Assembly (NCBI RefSeq): GCF_900156875.1
Contig: NZ_LT707408.1
Span: 1,023,009 to 1,087,008 of the forward strand
DNA length: 64,000 nucleotides
Direction: 5' to 3'
Source of the DNA: Robertmurraya dakarensis
GTDB taxonomy: Bacteria > Bacillota > Bacilli > Bacillales > Cytobacillaceae
Position numbers and translations under genes: made by a program. Within the stretch, counting starts at the first letter, position 1; every line of letters starts with the position of its first letter. Below are positions 51,956 to 60,659 of this stretch, piece after piece. The notes beneath the pieces were generated by a model. The model saw only the letters and a list, made by a program, of their open reading frames with translations, was not told the origin of the DNA and did no database searches.

Positions 51956-51981
51956 ATTAAAAGTAACTACATTAAGTATAG

Positions 51982-52002
51982 AAAAAAGCGGGAAAACCCG
52001 CT
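51982..52002 (-). terminator. Terminator of the CdaR-type regulator gene
   Basis: On the minus strand AGCGGG / CCCGCT with a TTTT loop is followed by TTTTT. It separates the regulator from glcD. Confidence 0.75.
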
Positions 52003-52036
52003 ATGTATAAATATATAAAATATAAACATTTTTCTT

Positions 52037-53149
52037 TTACTTTTTTGTATGTTCATCTAAAAAGAGAAGCGCTAGGTAAAGGATAAATAAATCATCAGTA
52101 TTTCGTGGGTTTAAGTTTGTTAATTCTGAAATTTTTTTCAACCGATAGTGGAGGGTATTGATATGTATATGTAAGGATTGTGCTGTTTCTTTTAAATTAA
52201 AATCATGATGAAGAAGAGTTTTTAATGTTGTAATAAGCTCTTGTTCTTCCAATAGAGGTTCTATCGTCCGCAGCACAAACTCTTTCTTTGTATGCTGTTT
52301 AATATCATCTAATACCATTTCTAATGTCAGATCTTCATCAAATACGACTTCTCCGTCTTTCTTTCTAGCCTTTAAGGCACGTTCTGCCTGGTGATACGAA
52401 AGTTGGATTTGTGAAGGACTTACTTTTGATCCAATCCCGATACTCACCACTGTATGCAGTCGTTCTGAAAGGAATGTTTGAAATCTGAAGGCCCTACTGC
52501 GGGTATCCGAACGCTCAAGCTCCTTGCTGTTGGAAAGATAAATCACTCTATTGTTTCCCCATCTAGCGATGATGTCATGTTGATTTCGTTCATTCCAAGC
52601 TAGAATGGAAAGCCAGCCATCTCGATGTAACAGAGTGGAATCTTGATTGAACTCTGCTATCATTACTCTGCGGTTTACTGACAGGTCGATGTCAAGAAGC
52701 TTTGCTCGATCTGTAAATGAATCATCCCATTCTTTAAACTGAATCCAATCCAATAGAAAAGCTTCAATTGAACGAGATTGCCAGTCAAATTGCTCGGTAA
52801 AGTAACTTTCGCTTATTAGAAGCTCGGTCATTTTTCGAATGATTTCACCATAAGGAGAAACGGTCTCTGGATCTCCTGTTATTCCAATGACTCCGACAAC
52901 ATCTCTTTGGAAAAAAATCGGCAAATTTATCCCAGCTTTTACACCTCTCAGAATAGCTTGATCTTCCTGAGTAATAATCAATTTATCCTTTTTCTTGGAT
53001 GCAATAAAGGCACCTTCATGAAAGGTATGAACCCGGTCAGGATCAGTGCTGGCAATAATGATTCCCTGTGTGTTGACAACTATGATATCTTCATTTAATA
53101 ATTTTCTAACCTCACTGACAATTTTTTCTGCCAGTTCTTGTATAAGCAT
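52037..53149 (-). CDS. CdaR-family transcriptional regulator of the glycolate operon (YsfB-like)
   Basis: A 370-residue regulator. The N-terminal sugar-diacid-recognition domain (about 1-135) includes NEDIIVVNTQGIIIASTDPDRVHTFHEGA and LPIFFQRDVVGVIGITGDPETVSPYGEIIRKM. The C-terminal PucR/CdaR HTH (about 305-365) includes FNLKETAQSLHIHINTLHYRLKKISELTNLNPR. The ysfB-ysfC-ysfD order is as in B. subtilis. It probably senses glycolate or glycerate and activates glcDF. Confidence 0.9.
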   Translation of the reverse strand: MLIQELAEKIVSEVRKLLNEDIIVVNTQGIIIASTDPDRVHTFHEGAFIASKKKDKLIITQEDQAILRGVKAGINLPIFFQRDVVGVIGITGDPETVSPYGEIIRKMTELLISESYFTEQFDWQSRSIEAFLLDWIQFKEWDDSFTDRAKLLDIDLSVNRRVMIAEFNQDSTLLHRDGWLSILAWNERNQHDIIARWGNNRVIYLSNSKELERSDTRSRAFRFQTFLSERLHTVVSIGIGSKVSPSQIQLSYHQAERALKARKKDGEVVFDEDLTLEMVLDDIKQHTKKEFVLRTIEPLLEEQELITTLKTLLHHDFNLKETAQSLHIHINTLHYRLKKISELTNLNPRNTDDLFILYLALLFLDEHTKK

Positions 53150-53284
53150 CTTTATTCCTCCTAATGATCCATTAATTCATTATAGGAAAATTAATATGAT
53201 ACGTAAATTTTTTAATAAGACTTTAAAATTAGGGAGATATTCTTTATGATAGGGGGATAGAAATGGCGAAAGGATAGCAAAAAT

Positions 53285-54643
53285 ATGTGGACAGCAACTA
53301 AAAAGATCTTTAAGAATTTGACGCCTGCTCAAGTCTTAGTCGGTTATTATGCTCTGGCTATTATTATTTCTGTTTCATTATTAAGCATTCCGGCTGTTCA
53401 TCAACCCGGAGTACAAGTACCTTTTATCGATAGGTTGTTTACTGCTGTTAGTGCCGTAAGTGTAACAGGATTATCAGTAATCAATATTTCTGAAACGTAC
53501 AGTGTGTTCGGGATATTTATCTTGATGTTTGTGCTTCAGCTTGGCGGTATTGGTGTGATGACGCTAGGCACCTTTTTTTGGCTGCTTCTTGGGAGAAAAA
53601 TCGGCTTAAAATCTAGAAGACTGATTATGGCCGACCATAATCAAACGAACTTGGCTGGTTTAGTCTTATTAATTAGGGAGATATTAAAGATCATTTTATT
53701 AATAGAGCTAATCGGAACGGTTATTCTAGGATTGTATTTTTTAAATTATTATCCCAGCTGGGAAGAAGCTTTTCTTCATGGGTTATTTGCATCTATAAGT
53801 GCAACTACCAATGGTGGTTTTGATATAACAGGACAATCACTAGTGCCTTACGCAAGTGATTATTTTGTCCAGCTTATCAATATTATTTTGATCACGCTAG
53901 GAGCTATCGGCTTTCCTGTCCTTATTGAATTAAAACATTATTTATTTCCTGATAAGGAAGAACAGCTGCCTTTTCGGTTTACCTTATTTGCAAAATTAAC
54001 ATCCGTTACTTTTATTGCTCTGTTAGTGGTCGGCACATTAACAATATGGATATTAGAATTTCAGCATGCTTTTAGAGACGTATCGTGGCATAAATCCTTT
54101 TTTTACTCTCTCTTTCAGTCTGCTTCAACCAGAAGCGGCGGATTAGCAACGATCGATGTCAGTCAATTTTCTGAGCCTACCTTAATTATTATGGGTATTT
54201 TGATGTTTATTGGGGCTTCCCCAAGTTCTGTTGGAGGCGGGATAAGAACAACCACATTTGCGTTAAATATGTTATTCTTATACCATTTTGCGCGGGGAAA
54301 TAAAAATATAAAAATTTTTAAGCGAGAAGTACACGAAGATGATGTAACCAAGTCTCTTGTTATTTCCTTATTAGCAGTAGGTTTATGTGTTTTTTCATTG
54401 ATTTTATTATCAATTTCAGAAACACACTCACTATTAGCGCTTCTCTTTGAAATATGCTCTGCATTCGGAACAACAGGGTTGTCTATGGGAATTACTCCTG
54501 AGCTAAGCAGTTTCGGGAAATGTGTCATTATGGTTCTGATGTTCATAGGAAGGATCGGTTTAACTTCTTTCTTATTCATGATTGGCGGTAAAAAACGAGA
54601 AGTAAATTATCGTTATCCGAAGGAAAGAGTTATTATAGGATAA
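53285..54643 (+). CDS. Ktr/Trk-type potassium channel subunit (KtrB/KtrD)
   Basis: A 452-residue K+ transporter with four M1-P-M2 repeats. Filter-like loops are SAVSVTGLSVINISE, SATTNGGFDITGQSL, SASTRSGGLATIDVSQFS and SAFGTTGLSMGITPEL, each with the key Gly, and the third-repeat gating loop ASPSSVGGGIRTTTFAL is present. Length fits KtrB/KtrD. A KtrA/KtrC regulatory subunit is not adjacent, which favours a KtrD-like orphan arrangement. Confidence 0.9.
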   Translation: MWTATKKIFKNLTPAQVLVGYYALAIIISVSLLSIPAVHQPGVQVPFIDRLFTAVSAVSVTGLSVINISETYSVFGIFILMFVLQLGGIGVMTLGTFFWLLLGRKIGLKSRRLIMADHNQTNLAGLVLLIREILKIILLIELIGTVILGLYFLNYYPSWEEAFLHGLFASISATTNGGFDITGQSLVPYASDYFVQLINIILITLGAIGFPVLIELKHYLFPDKEEQLPFRFTLFAKLTSVTFIALLVVGTLTIWILEFQHAFRDVSWHKSFFYSLFQSASTRSGGLATIDVSQFSEPTLIIMGILMFIGASPSSVGGGIRTTTFALNMLFLYHFARGNKNIKIFKREVHEDDVTKSLVISLLAVGLCVFSLILLSISETHSLLALLFEICSAFGTTGLSMGITPELSSFGKCVIMVLMFIGRIGLTSFLFMIGGKKREVNYRYPKERVIIG

Positions 54644-54655
54644 TTTAAGATATAA

Positions 54656-54690
54656 AAAATAATCCAGGGGAATTCCCTTGGATTATTTTT
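54656..54690. terminator. Bidirectional terminator, ktr / DUF3905 gene
   Basis: An imperfect stem AATAATCCAGGGG / CCCTTGGATTATT with an AATT loop is followed by TTTTT, between convergent genes. Confidence 0.85.
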
Positions 54691-54700
54691 TATCGATATT

Positions 54701-55045
54701 TTAATCCTTTCCATGGCTTACATCTTTTGTAGGATGCATGAATGGATAGGCCTTGGGTGGTTTTTTGCTTTCTAAAAGTTCCCTATTTTCCGTTGTGTTC
54801 CATCCAATATCATTTGTAGGATGAACCCATTCATCCCCAGACATGATGGCTGGGTCAGTATCGTCAGTCCATTGTTCTAATGGTGAGTTCGGGGAAGAAT
54901 AATGGCTGTCTCCAATCACTACGCCGTGTTCATTGATGAAGGGAGGATCCATTTTAATCCCCGTATCCTTAAAGTCAGGTGCGCTTATTTGATGTGGTAA
55001 TGTCTCATCAATCGAAAGGTTCTTTAATTGTTTTTTCTTAGCCAT
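54701..55045 (-). CDS. DUF3905 domain protein
   Basis: A 114-residue hydrophilic protein. DFKDTGIKMDPPFINEHGVVIGDSHYSSPNSPLEQWTDDTDPAIMSGDEWVHPTNDIGWNTTENREL is the DUF3905 pattern, found in spore-forming Bacillaceae. It is rich in Asp, Pro and Trp with no catalytic motif. GGGAGACC lies upstream of the ATG. Function unknown. Confidence 0.75.
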   Translation of the reverse strand: MAKKKQLKNLSIDETLPHQISAPDFKDTGIKMDPPFINEHGVVIGDSHYSSPNSPLEQWTDDTDPAIMSGDEWVHPTNDIGWNTTENRELLESKKPPKAYPFMHPTKDVSHGKD

Positions 55046-55197
55046 TTGACTGGTCTCCCTTTCATTCGGTTTGATATTAGTTTCAGGTCTTATCTTCTTT
55101 TTTATGAGATAAAACTCTAAAGAAATAAATGGAAGTGTAGAGATATTAAAAATGTGAAAAATAAATATGTAACTTTCTAATCAGGGAGGTAGTCTAT

Positions 55198-55362
55198 TTG
55201 GCAAAACGTAAGGCTGAACATAATGCAGTTGAAAAATATAGCAAAACTCCAAAGAAAAATCTTCAGGAATCTGAGTTTTCAGCAGAATTCACACACGGCG
55301 AAAACCCAATGAAGGGTGCTAATCGAAATTCTAAGCAGGGGAGAGAGGGACGGTCGGAATGA
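55198..55362 (+). CDS. Small basic hydrophilic protein, 54 residues
   Basis: TTG at 55198 has a strong GGGAGGT site 7 nt upstream. It encodes MAKRKAEHNAVEKYSKTPKK and continues with ESEFSAEFTHGENPMKGANR. The composition (Lys, Asn, Glu, no Cys or Trp) recalls minor small acid-soluble spore proteins such as the gamma type, but I cannot assign it. Its stop overlaps the next ATG (ATGA). Confidence 0.6.
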   Translation: MAKRKAEHNAVEKYSKTPKKNLQESEFSAEFTHGENPMKGANRNSKQGREGRSE

Positions 55363-55490
55363 CAAAAATAACAAAAGAAATCGTAAATGTTGAGTTTGGC
55401 AATGAATTTGGTGATATGAATGCAGCAAAGCAGTATGAAGTTCCTGCTAGCAATCAGGACCATAAGAAAAAATCTAAAAAGAAGAAGTAA
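55359..55490 (+). CDS. Small Lys-tailed protein, 43 residues
   Basis: ATG 55359 overlaps the preceding stop by 4 nt and has GAGAGGGA upstream. It encodes MTKITKEIVNVEFGNEFGDM, then NAAKQYEVPASNQDHKKKSK with a poly-Lys end. EFGNEFGD and the EF(S/G)AEF motif of its partner look related, so the two may be a duplicated spore-protein pair. Function unknown. Confidence 0.55.
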   Translation: MTKITKEIVNVEFGNEFGDMNAAKQYEVPASNQDHKKKSKKKK

Positions 55491-55500
55491 AAGCGGTAAC

Positions 55501-55610
55501 TGACCGATATATCGAAAAAGCGGCCGATAATATCAATATCTGACCGATATTTTTGAAATCTGACCGATAAAATAAAATTTTGACCGATATACACCCAAAA
55601 GTGACCGATA
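55501..55610. repeat. Six direct 9-bp repeats (TGACCGATA) with 20-bp periodicity
   Basis: TGACCGATA occurs at 55501, 55541, 55561, 55581 and 55602, and CGGCCGATA at 55521. The spacing is 20, 20, 20, 20 and 21 bp. Spacers are A+T-rich and unrelated. The array fills the non-coding gap between two convergent units. Confidence 0.85.
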
Positions 55611-55640
55611 TCCTTCGTTTTTATCGAACCACGCCTATTA

Positions 55641-55677
55641 AAAACAGGGTCAACTCTATAAGAGTCGACCCTGTTTT
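55641..55677. terminator. Bidirectional terminator next to the repeat array
   Basis: AAAACAGGGTCAACTCT / AGAGTCGACCCTGTTTT is a 17-bp stem with one mismatch and a 3-nt loop. It ends the radical SAM gene on -. Confidence 0.9.
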
Positions 55678-55680
55678 AAA

Positions 55681-57438
55681 TTAATACTCAGTTTTTTCAC
55701 TACAATATACAAAAAAAGAAGCCTTTTCCTGTGCACTATCAAAATAGATTAGTACTGGCATTGGATTTTTCAATAGAGTGCCTGTATTCAAGTAATGCTC
55801 TAGGTCAAATGCAAATTTCTCGAGAATTGTATGTTTGTACAACTCTTTCTCTGCTACTTGCATCTTGTCAAAATCACTTCCCAGAAGTGAAGGCTGCCTC
55901 AAAATACTTTGATAAAGCGAAGATCTTTCGGCCTTATCATAGCTTGTCCCCCACCAAGGTTTTCTAGGTTTATATTTTGAGCCTTTTAAGTAATCCAGCT
56001 TCATTAAACTTTCGATTATATCGATTTTTTCCGTGCCCTTGTATTGAAGAAATTGGTATAACCGTTTGTACAGGTCTTCAAGTTGATGACCGATTCTTGA
56101 CCATCCTTGAGATTCCCAATAAGATCCAAACTCCTGGAAAAAGTCAAAAGGAGTAGGAAATACGGACGAAACTAAATACTCAATCGTATGATCCATTCGG
56201 TGATCATTCCAATATTTTTCTAAAACGTCTTCCACTTGTTTAATCTTAATAATATCTTGGAATGTCAGAACATTATTACCAAGGATTTCGTATGGCGAAT
56301 GATCCATATAAATATAGTTGTATTTTTCTGCATTTAATCTTAAGCCAGTTCCGCGCAGCATCTTTAAGAAACCAAGCTGCAGCTCTTCCGGTCTTAATGC
56401 AAAAACATCGTTGAAAGTCCTTCTAAAGGAATCGTAATTTTCTTCAGGCAGTCCAGCAATTAAATCAAGATGCTGATCAATTTTTCCGCCTTCTTTCACC
56501 ATTGTGACTGTTCTTGTCAGCTTTTCAAAGTTTTGCTTTCTCATGACTAATTCATTCGTGTAATCATTGGTGGACTGAACACCGATTTCGAAACGGAAAA
56601 GCCCTGGAGGAGCTTCTTGATTTAAAAATTCTATTACTTCTGGTCTCATGATATCAGCGGTGATTTCAAATTGAAAAACTGTGCCTGGAAGATGTTCGTC
56701 AATCAAAAAGCGGAACATTTCCAATGCGTAGCTCCTGCTAATATTAAAGGTACGATCGACAAACTTAATTGTCTTGGCCCCATTTTGCATTAAATAGCGA
56801 ATATCATCTTTAATTTTTTCACGGTCAAAATAACGAACTCCCACTTCTATTGAAGATAAACAGAATTGACAGCTAAACGGACATCCTCGGCTCGTTTCAA
56901 TGTAAGTAACACGCTTGGAGAGATTCTGGATGTCCTCTTCAAAACGAAAGGGTGAAGGGAGGTTTCGTAAATCAAGCTTATTTCTTTGCGGATTGATCCG
57001 GACAATTCCATTCTCACGATAAGCAATGCCATGTGTGTTACTTAAAACATCATCACCATTTATAGTGCGTAATAATTGCTTAAAGGTTTCTTCCCCTTCG
57101 CCAATGACTATATAGTCAAACTCAGGAACCTTTTCCATCCATTCCACGACATCATATGTGACTTCTGGCCCGCCAACGACAATGTGTATAGCAGGGTCAA
57201 TTTTCTTGATCATTTTGATGACTTTAATCGTTTCTTCTATATTCCAAATATAACAGCTAAAACCGATAAGATTAGGATTTTTTTGGATGAGGTCCGTGAC
57301 AATATTCATCGTGGGGTCCTTAATCGTGTATTCAGCAATTTGAACATCGAACTCAGGCTCTGCAAATGCTTTTAAATATCTTATAGCAATATTGGTATGA
57401 ATGAACTTGGCATTCAAAGTGGTACAAATTATATTCAT
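55681..57438 (-). CDS. B12-binding-domain radical SAM protein
   Basis: A 585-residue protein. The N-terminal cobalamin-binding fold (about 1-135: LNAKFIHTNIAIRYLKAFAEP, IGFSCYIWNIEETIKVI, HIVVGGPEVTYD, YIVIGEGEETFKQLL) is followed by the radical SAM core with RGCPFSCQFCLSS (CxxxCxxC, about 180-190) and FQFEITADIM, FRFEIGVQSTND, LIAGLPEENYDSF. A DUF4080-like C-terminal region ends the protein. It probably catalyses a cobalamin-dependent methylation or rearrangement on an unknown substrate. No partner gene is adjacent. Confidence 0.88.
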   Translation of the reverse strand: MNIICTTLNAKFIHTNIAIRYLKAFAEPEFDVQIAEYTIKDPTMNIVTDLIQKNPNLIGFSCYIWNIEETIKVIKMIKKIDPAIHIVVGGPEVTYDVVEWMEKVPEFDYIVIGEGEETFKQLLRTINGDDVLSNTHGIAYRENGIVRINPQRNKLDLRNLPSPFRFEEDIQNLSKRVTYIETSRGCPFSCQFCLSSIEVGVRYFDREKIKDDIRYLMQNGAKTIKFVDRTFNISRSYALEMFRFLIDEHLPGTVFQFEITADIMRPEVIEFLNQEAPPGLFRFEIGVQSTNDYTNELVMRKQNFEKLTRTVTMVKEGGKIDQHLDLIAGLPEENYDSFRRTFNDVFALRPEELQLGFLKMLRGTGLRLNAEKYNYIYMDHSPYEILGNNVLTFQDIIKIKQVEDVLEKYWNDHRMDHTIEYLVSSVFPTPFDFFQEFGSYWESQGWSRIGHQLEDLYKRLYQFLQYKGTEKIDIIESLMKLDYLKGSKYKPRKPWWGTSYDKAERSSLYQSILRQPSLLGSDFDKMQVAEKELYKHTILEKFAFDLEHYLNTGTLLKNPMPVLIYFDSAQEKASFFVYCSEKTEY

Positions 57439-57546
57439 ATAGATTGAAAACTCCTTTATAAGAGTAGTCTTATTTGTTAAAATAACAATTTTTTATTATA
57501 ACCTATTGTAGACAAAAATAATAGAAGAAAAACGAAACAGAACATA

Positions 57547-57578
57547 TAAAAGCTCCCTCCAGTTAGGAGAGAGCTTTT
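57547..57578 (-). terminator. Terminator of lutP
   Basis: The stem AAAAGCTCCCTCC / GGAGAGAGCTTTT (one mismatch) with a 5-nt loop lies just past the lutP stop. Confidence 0.85.
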
Positions 57579-57585
57579 AAAGTTC

Positions 57586-59280
57586 CTATGGAAGCATCCA
57601 AGATAAGATATTGCTCTGAAGGAACGTAATGGTACAAACTATTAATAATAGGAAGATACTATGCTTTAAGGTGAAGCGCAACAACTCAGATTCTTTGCCA
57701 GCTAGACCCACAGCAGCACAGGCAACAGCAATCGATTGAGGTGAAATCATCTTACCTGTTACACCGCCGCTTGCGTTAGCAGCAAGTGCTAAAGTTGGAT
57801 CCATTCCCACAGAAGTTGCTGTAACTTGCTGTAATTTAGCAAATAACAGGTTTGCGGAAGTGTCTGAACCCGTGATAAATACGCCGAGCCAGCCCAAGAC
57901 TGGTGAAAAGAATGGGAAGAGAGCACCTGTTTTTGCTAGTACCATCCCCAAAGTTGTCGTCATGCCAGCTGCATTCGTAACATATGCGTAGGCTACAACC
58001 GACGAAATCGTAATGATTGGATATTTTAATTCGTTCAAAGTATCCGCAAATGTTTTTGCCCAGTCGCCCCAAGAAATACGAACAATAAATTTCGTAATAA
58101 TGGCTGCAATTAAGATGGCAGTTCCCGCTGCAGCTAAGATTTCAAGCTTATATACAGCAGCAATTGGATCTCCTGCATCATTAAAGATTTGATTGTGCAA
58201 GAAAGGAACTTCCGGCATAAAGGTTAAAGCATGTCCAAGAGAATTAACCGCTTGCAGTATGACATTTGTTCCTTCGTAATGACCAGTTAAAGCTGTTTTA
58301 ATTGCAGGTACTCCCCACAGCGAGATAATTCCAGTTAAGACAATGAATGGAGACCACGCCTTAAATATTTGTGCTCCAGTGAATTGGCTGTCTTTTTTGG
58401 CAATAAGTGCTTTAGCTGCAGCAGGTGCATTTGCAGCCTTTTCTTCAGAGAAACGGTAAATGTTTTTTGGCTGCCAGAATTTCATAAATACAGCTAGTGC
58501 CACTAAAGAAATAAGGGCTGAGAGAACATCGGGCAATTCAGGGCCTAAGAAATTTGAACTTAAAAACTGTGTTAATGCGAAAGTAATACCAGACACTAAA
58601 ACGGCTGGCAGTACTTCAATCGTCTTCTTGAATCCTACCATGATAAAAACAAGGAAGAATGGGATAAATACAGAAAGCAGTGGTAATTGTCGGCCTACAA
58701 CTTTAGATATTTCCATTGCAGGGACACCTGTAGGACCTTCCATTGCGATGATCGGGATTCCGATAGCGCCGAAAGCAACAGGTGCTGTATTTGCAATTAA
58801 ACAAAGACCAGCTGCATATAAAGGGTTGAAACCAAGACCAACTAATAAGGCTGCAGAAATTGCAACTGGAGCTCCAAACCCAGCAGCTCCTTCTAAAAAT
58901 GCACCAAAAGAAAAGGCGACAAGTAGTGCCTGAATACGTCTATCCTCAGTTATAGATAAAACAGAGTGGCGAATGATATCAAATTGCCCTGTTTTTACTG
59001 TTAAGTTATATAAGAATACTGAAGTAATAATGATCCAGCCGATAGGCAATAGTCCGTATACGGCTCCTTGAGTTGCGGACATAACTGCTGGCATTACCGG
59101 CATTCCATAAGCAAAGACAGCTAGAATAAGAGCAAGAAGTAAAGTCGTCAATCCAGCAATGTAGCCTTTCATTCTCTTGATGGCTAGAGCCCAGAAAAAA
59201 TAAAGAATTGGAATAATAGCAATTAAAGCTGATAAAGCAAGACTGTCACCAACGGCTGTAAAGTTTTGAGTGAATGTCAC
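57586..59280 (-). CDS. lutP: L-lactate permease
   Basis: A 564-residue LctP-family transporter with 12 or more helices. FGAFLEGAAGFGAPVAISAALLVGLGFNPLYAAGLCLIANTAPVAFGAIGIP, GVFITGSDTSANLLFAKLQQVTA and NASGGVTGKMISPQSIAVACAAVGL are the family motifs. It diverges from lutR with a LutR-type operator between. It imports lactate for LutABC. Confidence 0.94.
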   Translation of the reverse strand: MTFTQNFTAVGDSLALSALIAIIPILYFFWALAIKRMKGYIAGLTTLLLALILAVFAYGMPVMPAVMSATQGAVYGLLPIGWIIITSVFLYNLTVKTGQFDIIRHSVLSITEDRRIQALLVAFSFGAFLEGAAGFGAPVAISAALLVGLGFNPLYAAGLCLIANTAPVAFGAIGIPIIAMEGPTGVPAMEISKVVGRQLPLLSVFIPFFLVFIMVGFKKTIEVLPAVLVSGITFALTQFLSSNFLGPELPDVLSALISLVALAVFMKFWQPKNIYRFSEEKAANAPAAAKALIAKKDSQFTGAQIFKAWSPFIVLTGIISLWGVPAIKTALTGHYEGTNVILQAVNSLGHALTFMPEVPFLHNQIFNDAGDPIAAVYKLEILAAAGTAILIAAIITKFIVRISWGDWAKTFADTLNELKYPIITISSVVAYAYVTNAAGMTTTLGMVLAKTGALFPFFSPVLGWLGVFITGSDTSANLLFAKLQQVTATSVGMDPTLALAANASGGVTGKMISPQSIAVACAAVGLAGKESELLRFTLKHSIFLLLIVCTITFLQSNILSWMLP

Positions 59281-59368
59281 GATTCTTTCCCCCGATTTTC
59301 ATATAGATGTCAAAGGTCTTATAATTAAAGTCCCCCAAAAATGTTCTGTTACGCTCCTTTCCTCAAAA

Positions 59369-59382
59369 AGTAATCGTTTTCA
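59369..59382. promoter_or_regulatory. Possible cre site upstream of lutP
   Basis: AGTAATCGTTTTCA matches 13 of 14 positions of the CcpA consensus TGWNANCGNTNWCA. It lies 89 bp before the lutP start on the far side of a 312-bp gap. Confidence 0.4.
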
Positions 59383-59405
59383 TGTTTTCATAGCATAAGA
59401 TGATT

Positions 59406-59424
59406 AGGTCATCTGATGACTAGT
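59406..59424. promoter_or_regulatory. LutR operator upstream of lutP
   Basis: AGGTCATCTGATGACTAGT contains the perfect palindrome GTCATC-T-GATGAC, fitting the TCATC-N-GATGA LutR site. Its exact reverse complement recurs upstream of lutA. Confidence 0.8.
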
Positions 59425-59545
59425 GTTAAAATTATATTTTGTTTATGATAAAATTTCAATATATCTATGAAAAGATTGTGGCGTTTTTGTGAAATTTTTA
59501 TGAAAAAATACCAACAAAAATAAAGGCGCTATTTTCTAAATTTTA

Positions 59546-59553
59546 TGTATAAT
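59546..59553 (+). promoter_or_regulatory. Extended -10 promoter of lutR
   Basis: TGTATAAT is an extended -10 element with no good -35, about 40 bp before the lutR start. Confidence 0.45.
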
Positions 59554-59592
59554 AGATCTATAAATTCAGTTATGAAAAAAGGGGATTAGCAG

Positions 59593-60330
59593 GTGAGCCG
59601 GATGAAGTATAAACAGATAAAACCTAAAAAAATTTACGAGGAAGTTGCCGAAACTCTTCATGAGTTGATTAGAACGGGTCAACTAAATCCAGGTGATAAA
59701 TTAGATTCTGTCCAACAGTTAGCGGAAAACTTTAATGTTGGCAGATCGGCAATAAGAGAAGCTCTATCTGCGTTAAAGGCAATGGGATTAGTGGAAATGA
59801 AGCAGGGGGAAGGTACCTTTGTAAAAGGGTTTGAAGCGAAAGAATTGATATTTCCGTTATCAACAGCTATTTTGATGAACAAAGAAGATATCGCTCATCT
59901 TTTAGAAGTCAGAAAAATTATTGAAACAGGTGCTGCGGCATCAGCTGCTAAAAATAGATCGGAAGAAGATATAGAAGCAATGGCAATGGTACTAGATGAG
60001 ATGAAGAAGGCACAAGGAGACGGAGAATTAGGGGAGAAAGCTGACTTTAAATTTCACTTAACTTTAGCAGCTGCTTCACATAATCCATTGCTATCTAATT
60101 TATTAGAACAGGTTTCAGGGCTCATGATTGAAACGCAAAAAGAAACGCGCAGGATATGGTTCTACTCAAAACAAACAACAAGTGAAAAGCTGTATGAGCA
60201 GCATGTTGATATTTTTAGAGCGATTGAAGCAAAGAATGAGGATAAGGCTAGAGAGGCTATGCTTTCACATCTAGATAATGTGGAGGCGATATTGAATAAA
60301 TATTTTGAAGAAACTGGAAAGAATGCTTGA
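59593..60330 (+). CDS. lutR: GntR/FadR-family repressor of lactate utilisation
   Basis: A 245-residue regulator. The winged HTH (about 5-75: KKIYEEVAETLHELIRTGQLNPGDKLDSVQQLAENFNVGRSAIREALSALKAMGLVEMKQGEGTFV) is followed by an all-helical FCD ligand domain (about 90-230; EVRKIIETGAAASAAK, DFKFHLTLAAASHNPLL, QHVDIFRAIEAKNEDKAREAMLSHL) with the His and Asp of the metal/ligand site. GTG 59593 follows AAGGGGATT. It probably senses lactate and binds the two operators. Confidence 0.92.
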   Translation: MSRMKYKQIKPKKIYEEVAETLHELIRTGQLNPGDKLDSVQQLAENFNVGRSAIREALSALKAMGLVEMKQGEGTFVKGFEAKELIFPLSTAILMNKEDIAHLLEVRKIIETGAAASAAKNRSEEDIEAMAMVLDEMKKAQGDGELGEKADFKFHLTLAAASHNPLLSNLLEQVSGLMIETQKETRRIWFYSKQTTSEKLYEQHVDIFRAIEAKNEDKAREAMLSHLDNVEAILNKYFEETGKNA

Positions 60331-60391
60331 GCTAAATAAGGGGAATTTAATAATATATTAACTAACTATATGGTGGAATAATATAAATAGA

Positions 60392-60423
60392 GGGAAGAAA
60401 CCGGATTTTGCCGGTTCCCCTTT
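60392..60423 (+). terminator. Terminator of lutR
   Basis: GGGAAGAAACCGG pairs with CCGGTTCCCC (a 6-bp core plus an outer GGG/CCC) around a 6-nt loop, ending in TTT. Confidence 0.7.
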
Positions 60424-60511
60424 AGATTACCCTATTAATACTGTTTATAAGCTGTGAACATGGTCATTCCATAATTTTTTTAGGATAATATTTCCTGTGT
60501 ACAAATTTTAA

Positions 60512-60525
60512 TGAAAACTCTTTCA
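60512..60525. promoter_or_regulatory. Possible cre site of lutABC
   Basis: TGAAAACTCTTTCA matches 13 of 14 positions of the cre consensus; the central CG is changed to CT. It lies 57 bp upstream of the LutR operator, in a 329-bp gap that has no other gene. Confidence 0.4.
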
Positions 60526-60581
60526 AAAAATGAATAAAGTGTAGTAGTATTATTCTAGTGGAGAATTGTAAACTTCCAATT

Positions 60582-60600
60582 ACTAGTCATCAGATGACCT
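60582..60600. promoter_or_regulatory. LutR operator upstream of lutABC
   Basis: ACTAGTCATCAGATGACCT is the exact reverse complement of the lutP operator. It lies downstream of the -10-like TATTCT at about 60550, where a bound repressor would block transcription. Confidence 0.8.
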
Positions 60601-60659
60601 GTTAATCAACATAAGATTATGAGGTTCTGATTATATGATATGTAGAAGGAGCGGGAATA

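Noticed and set aside
55501-55610. CRISPR array
   Set aside because: The repeats are only 9 bp with 11-12-bp spacers, far below CRISPR dimensions, and no cas genes are near.
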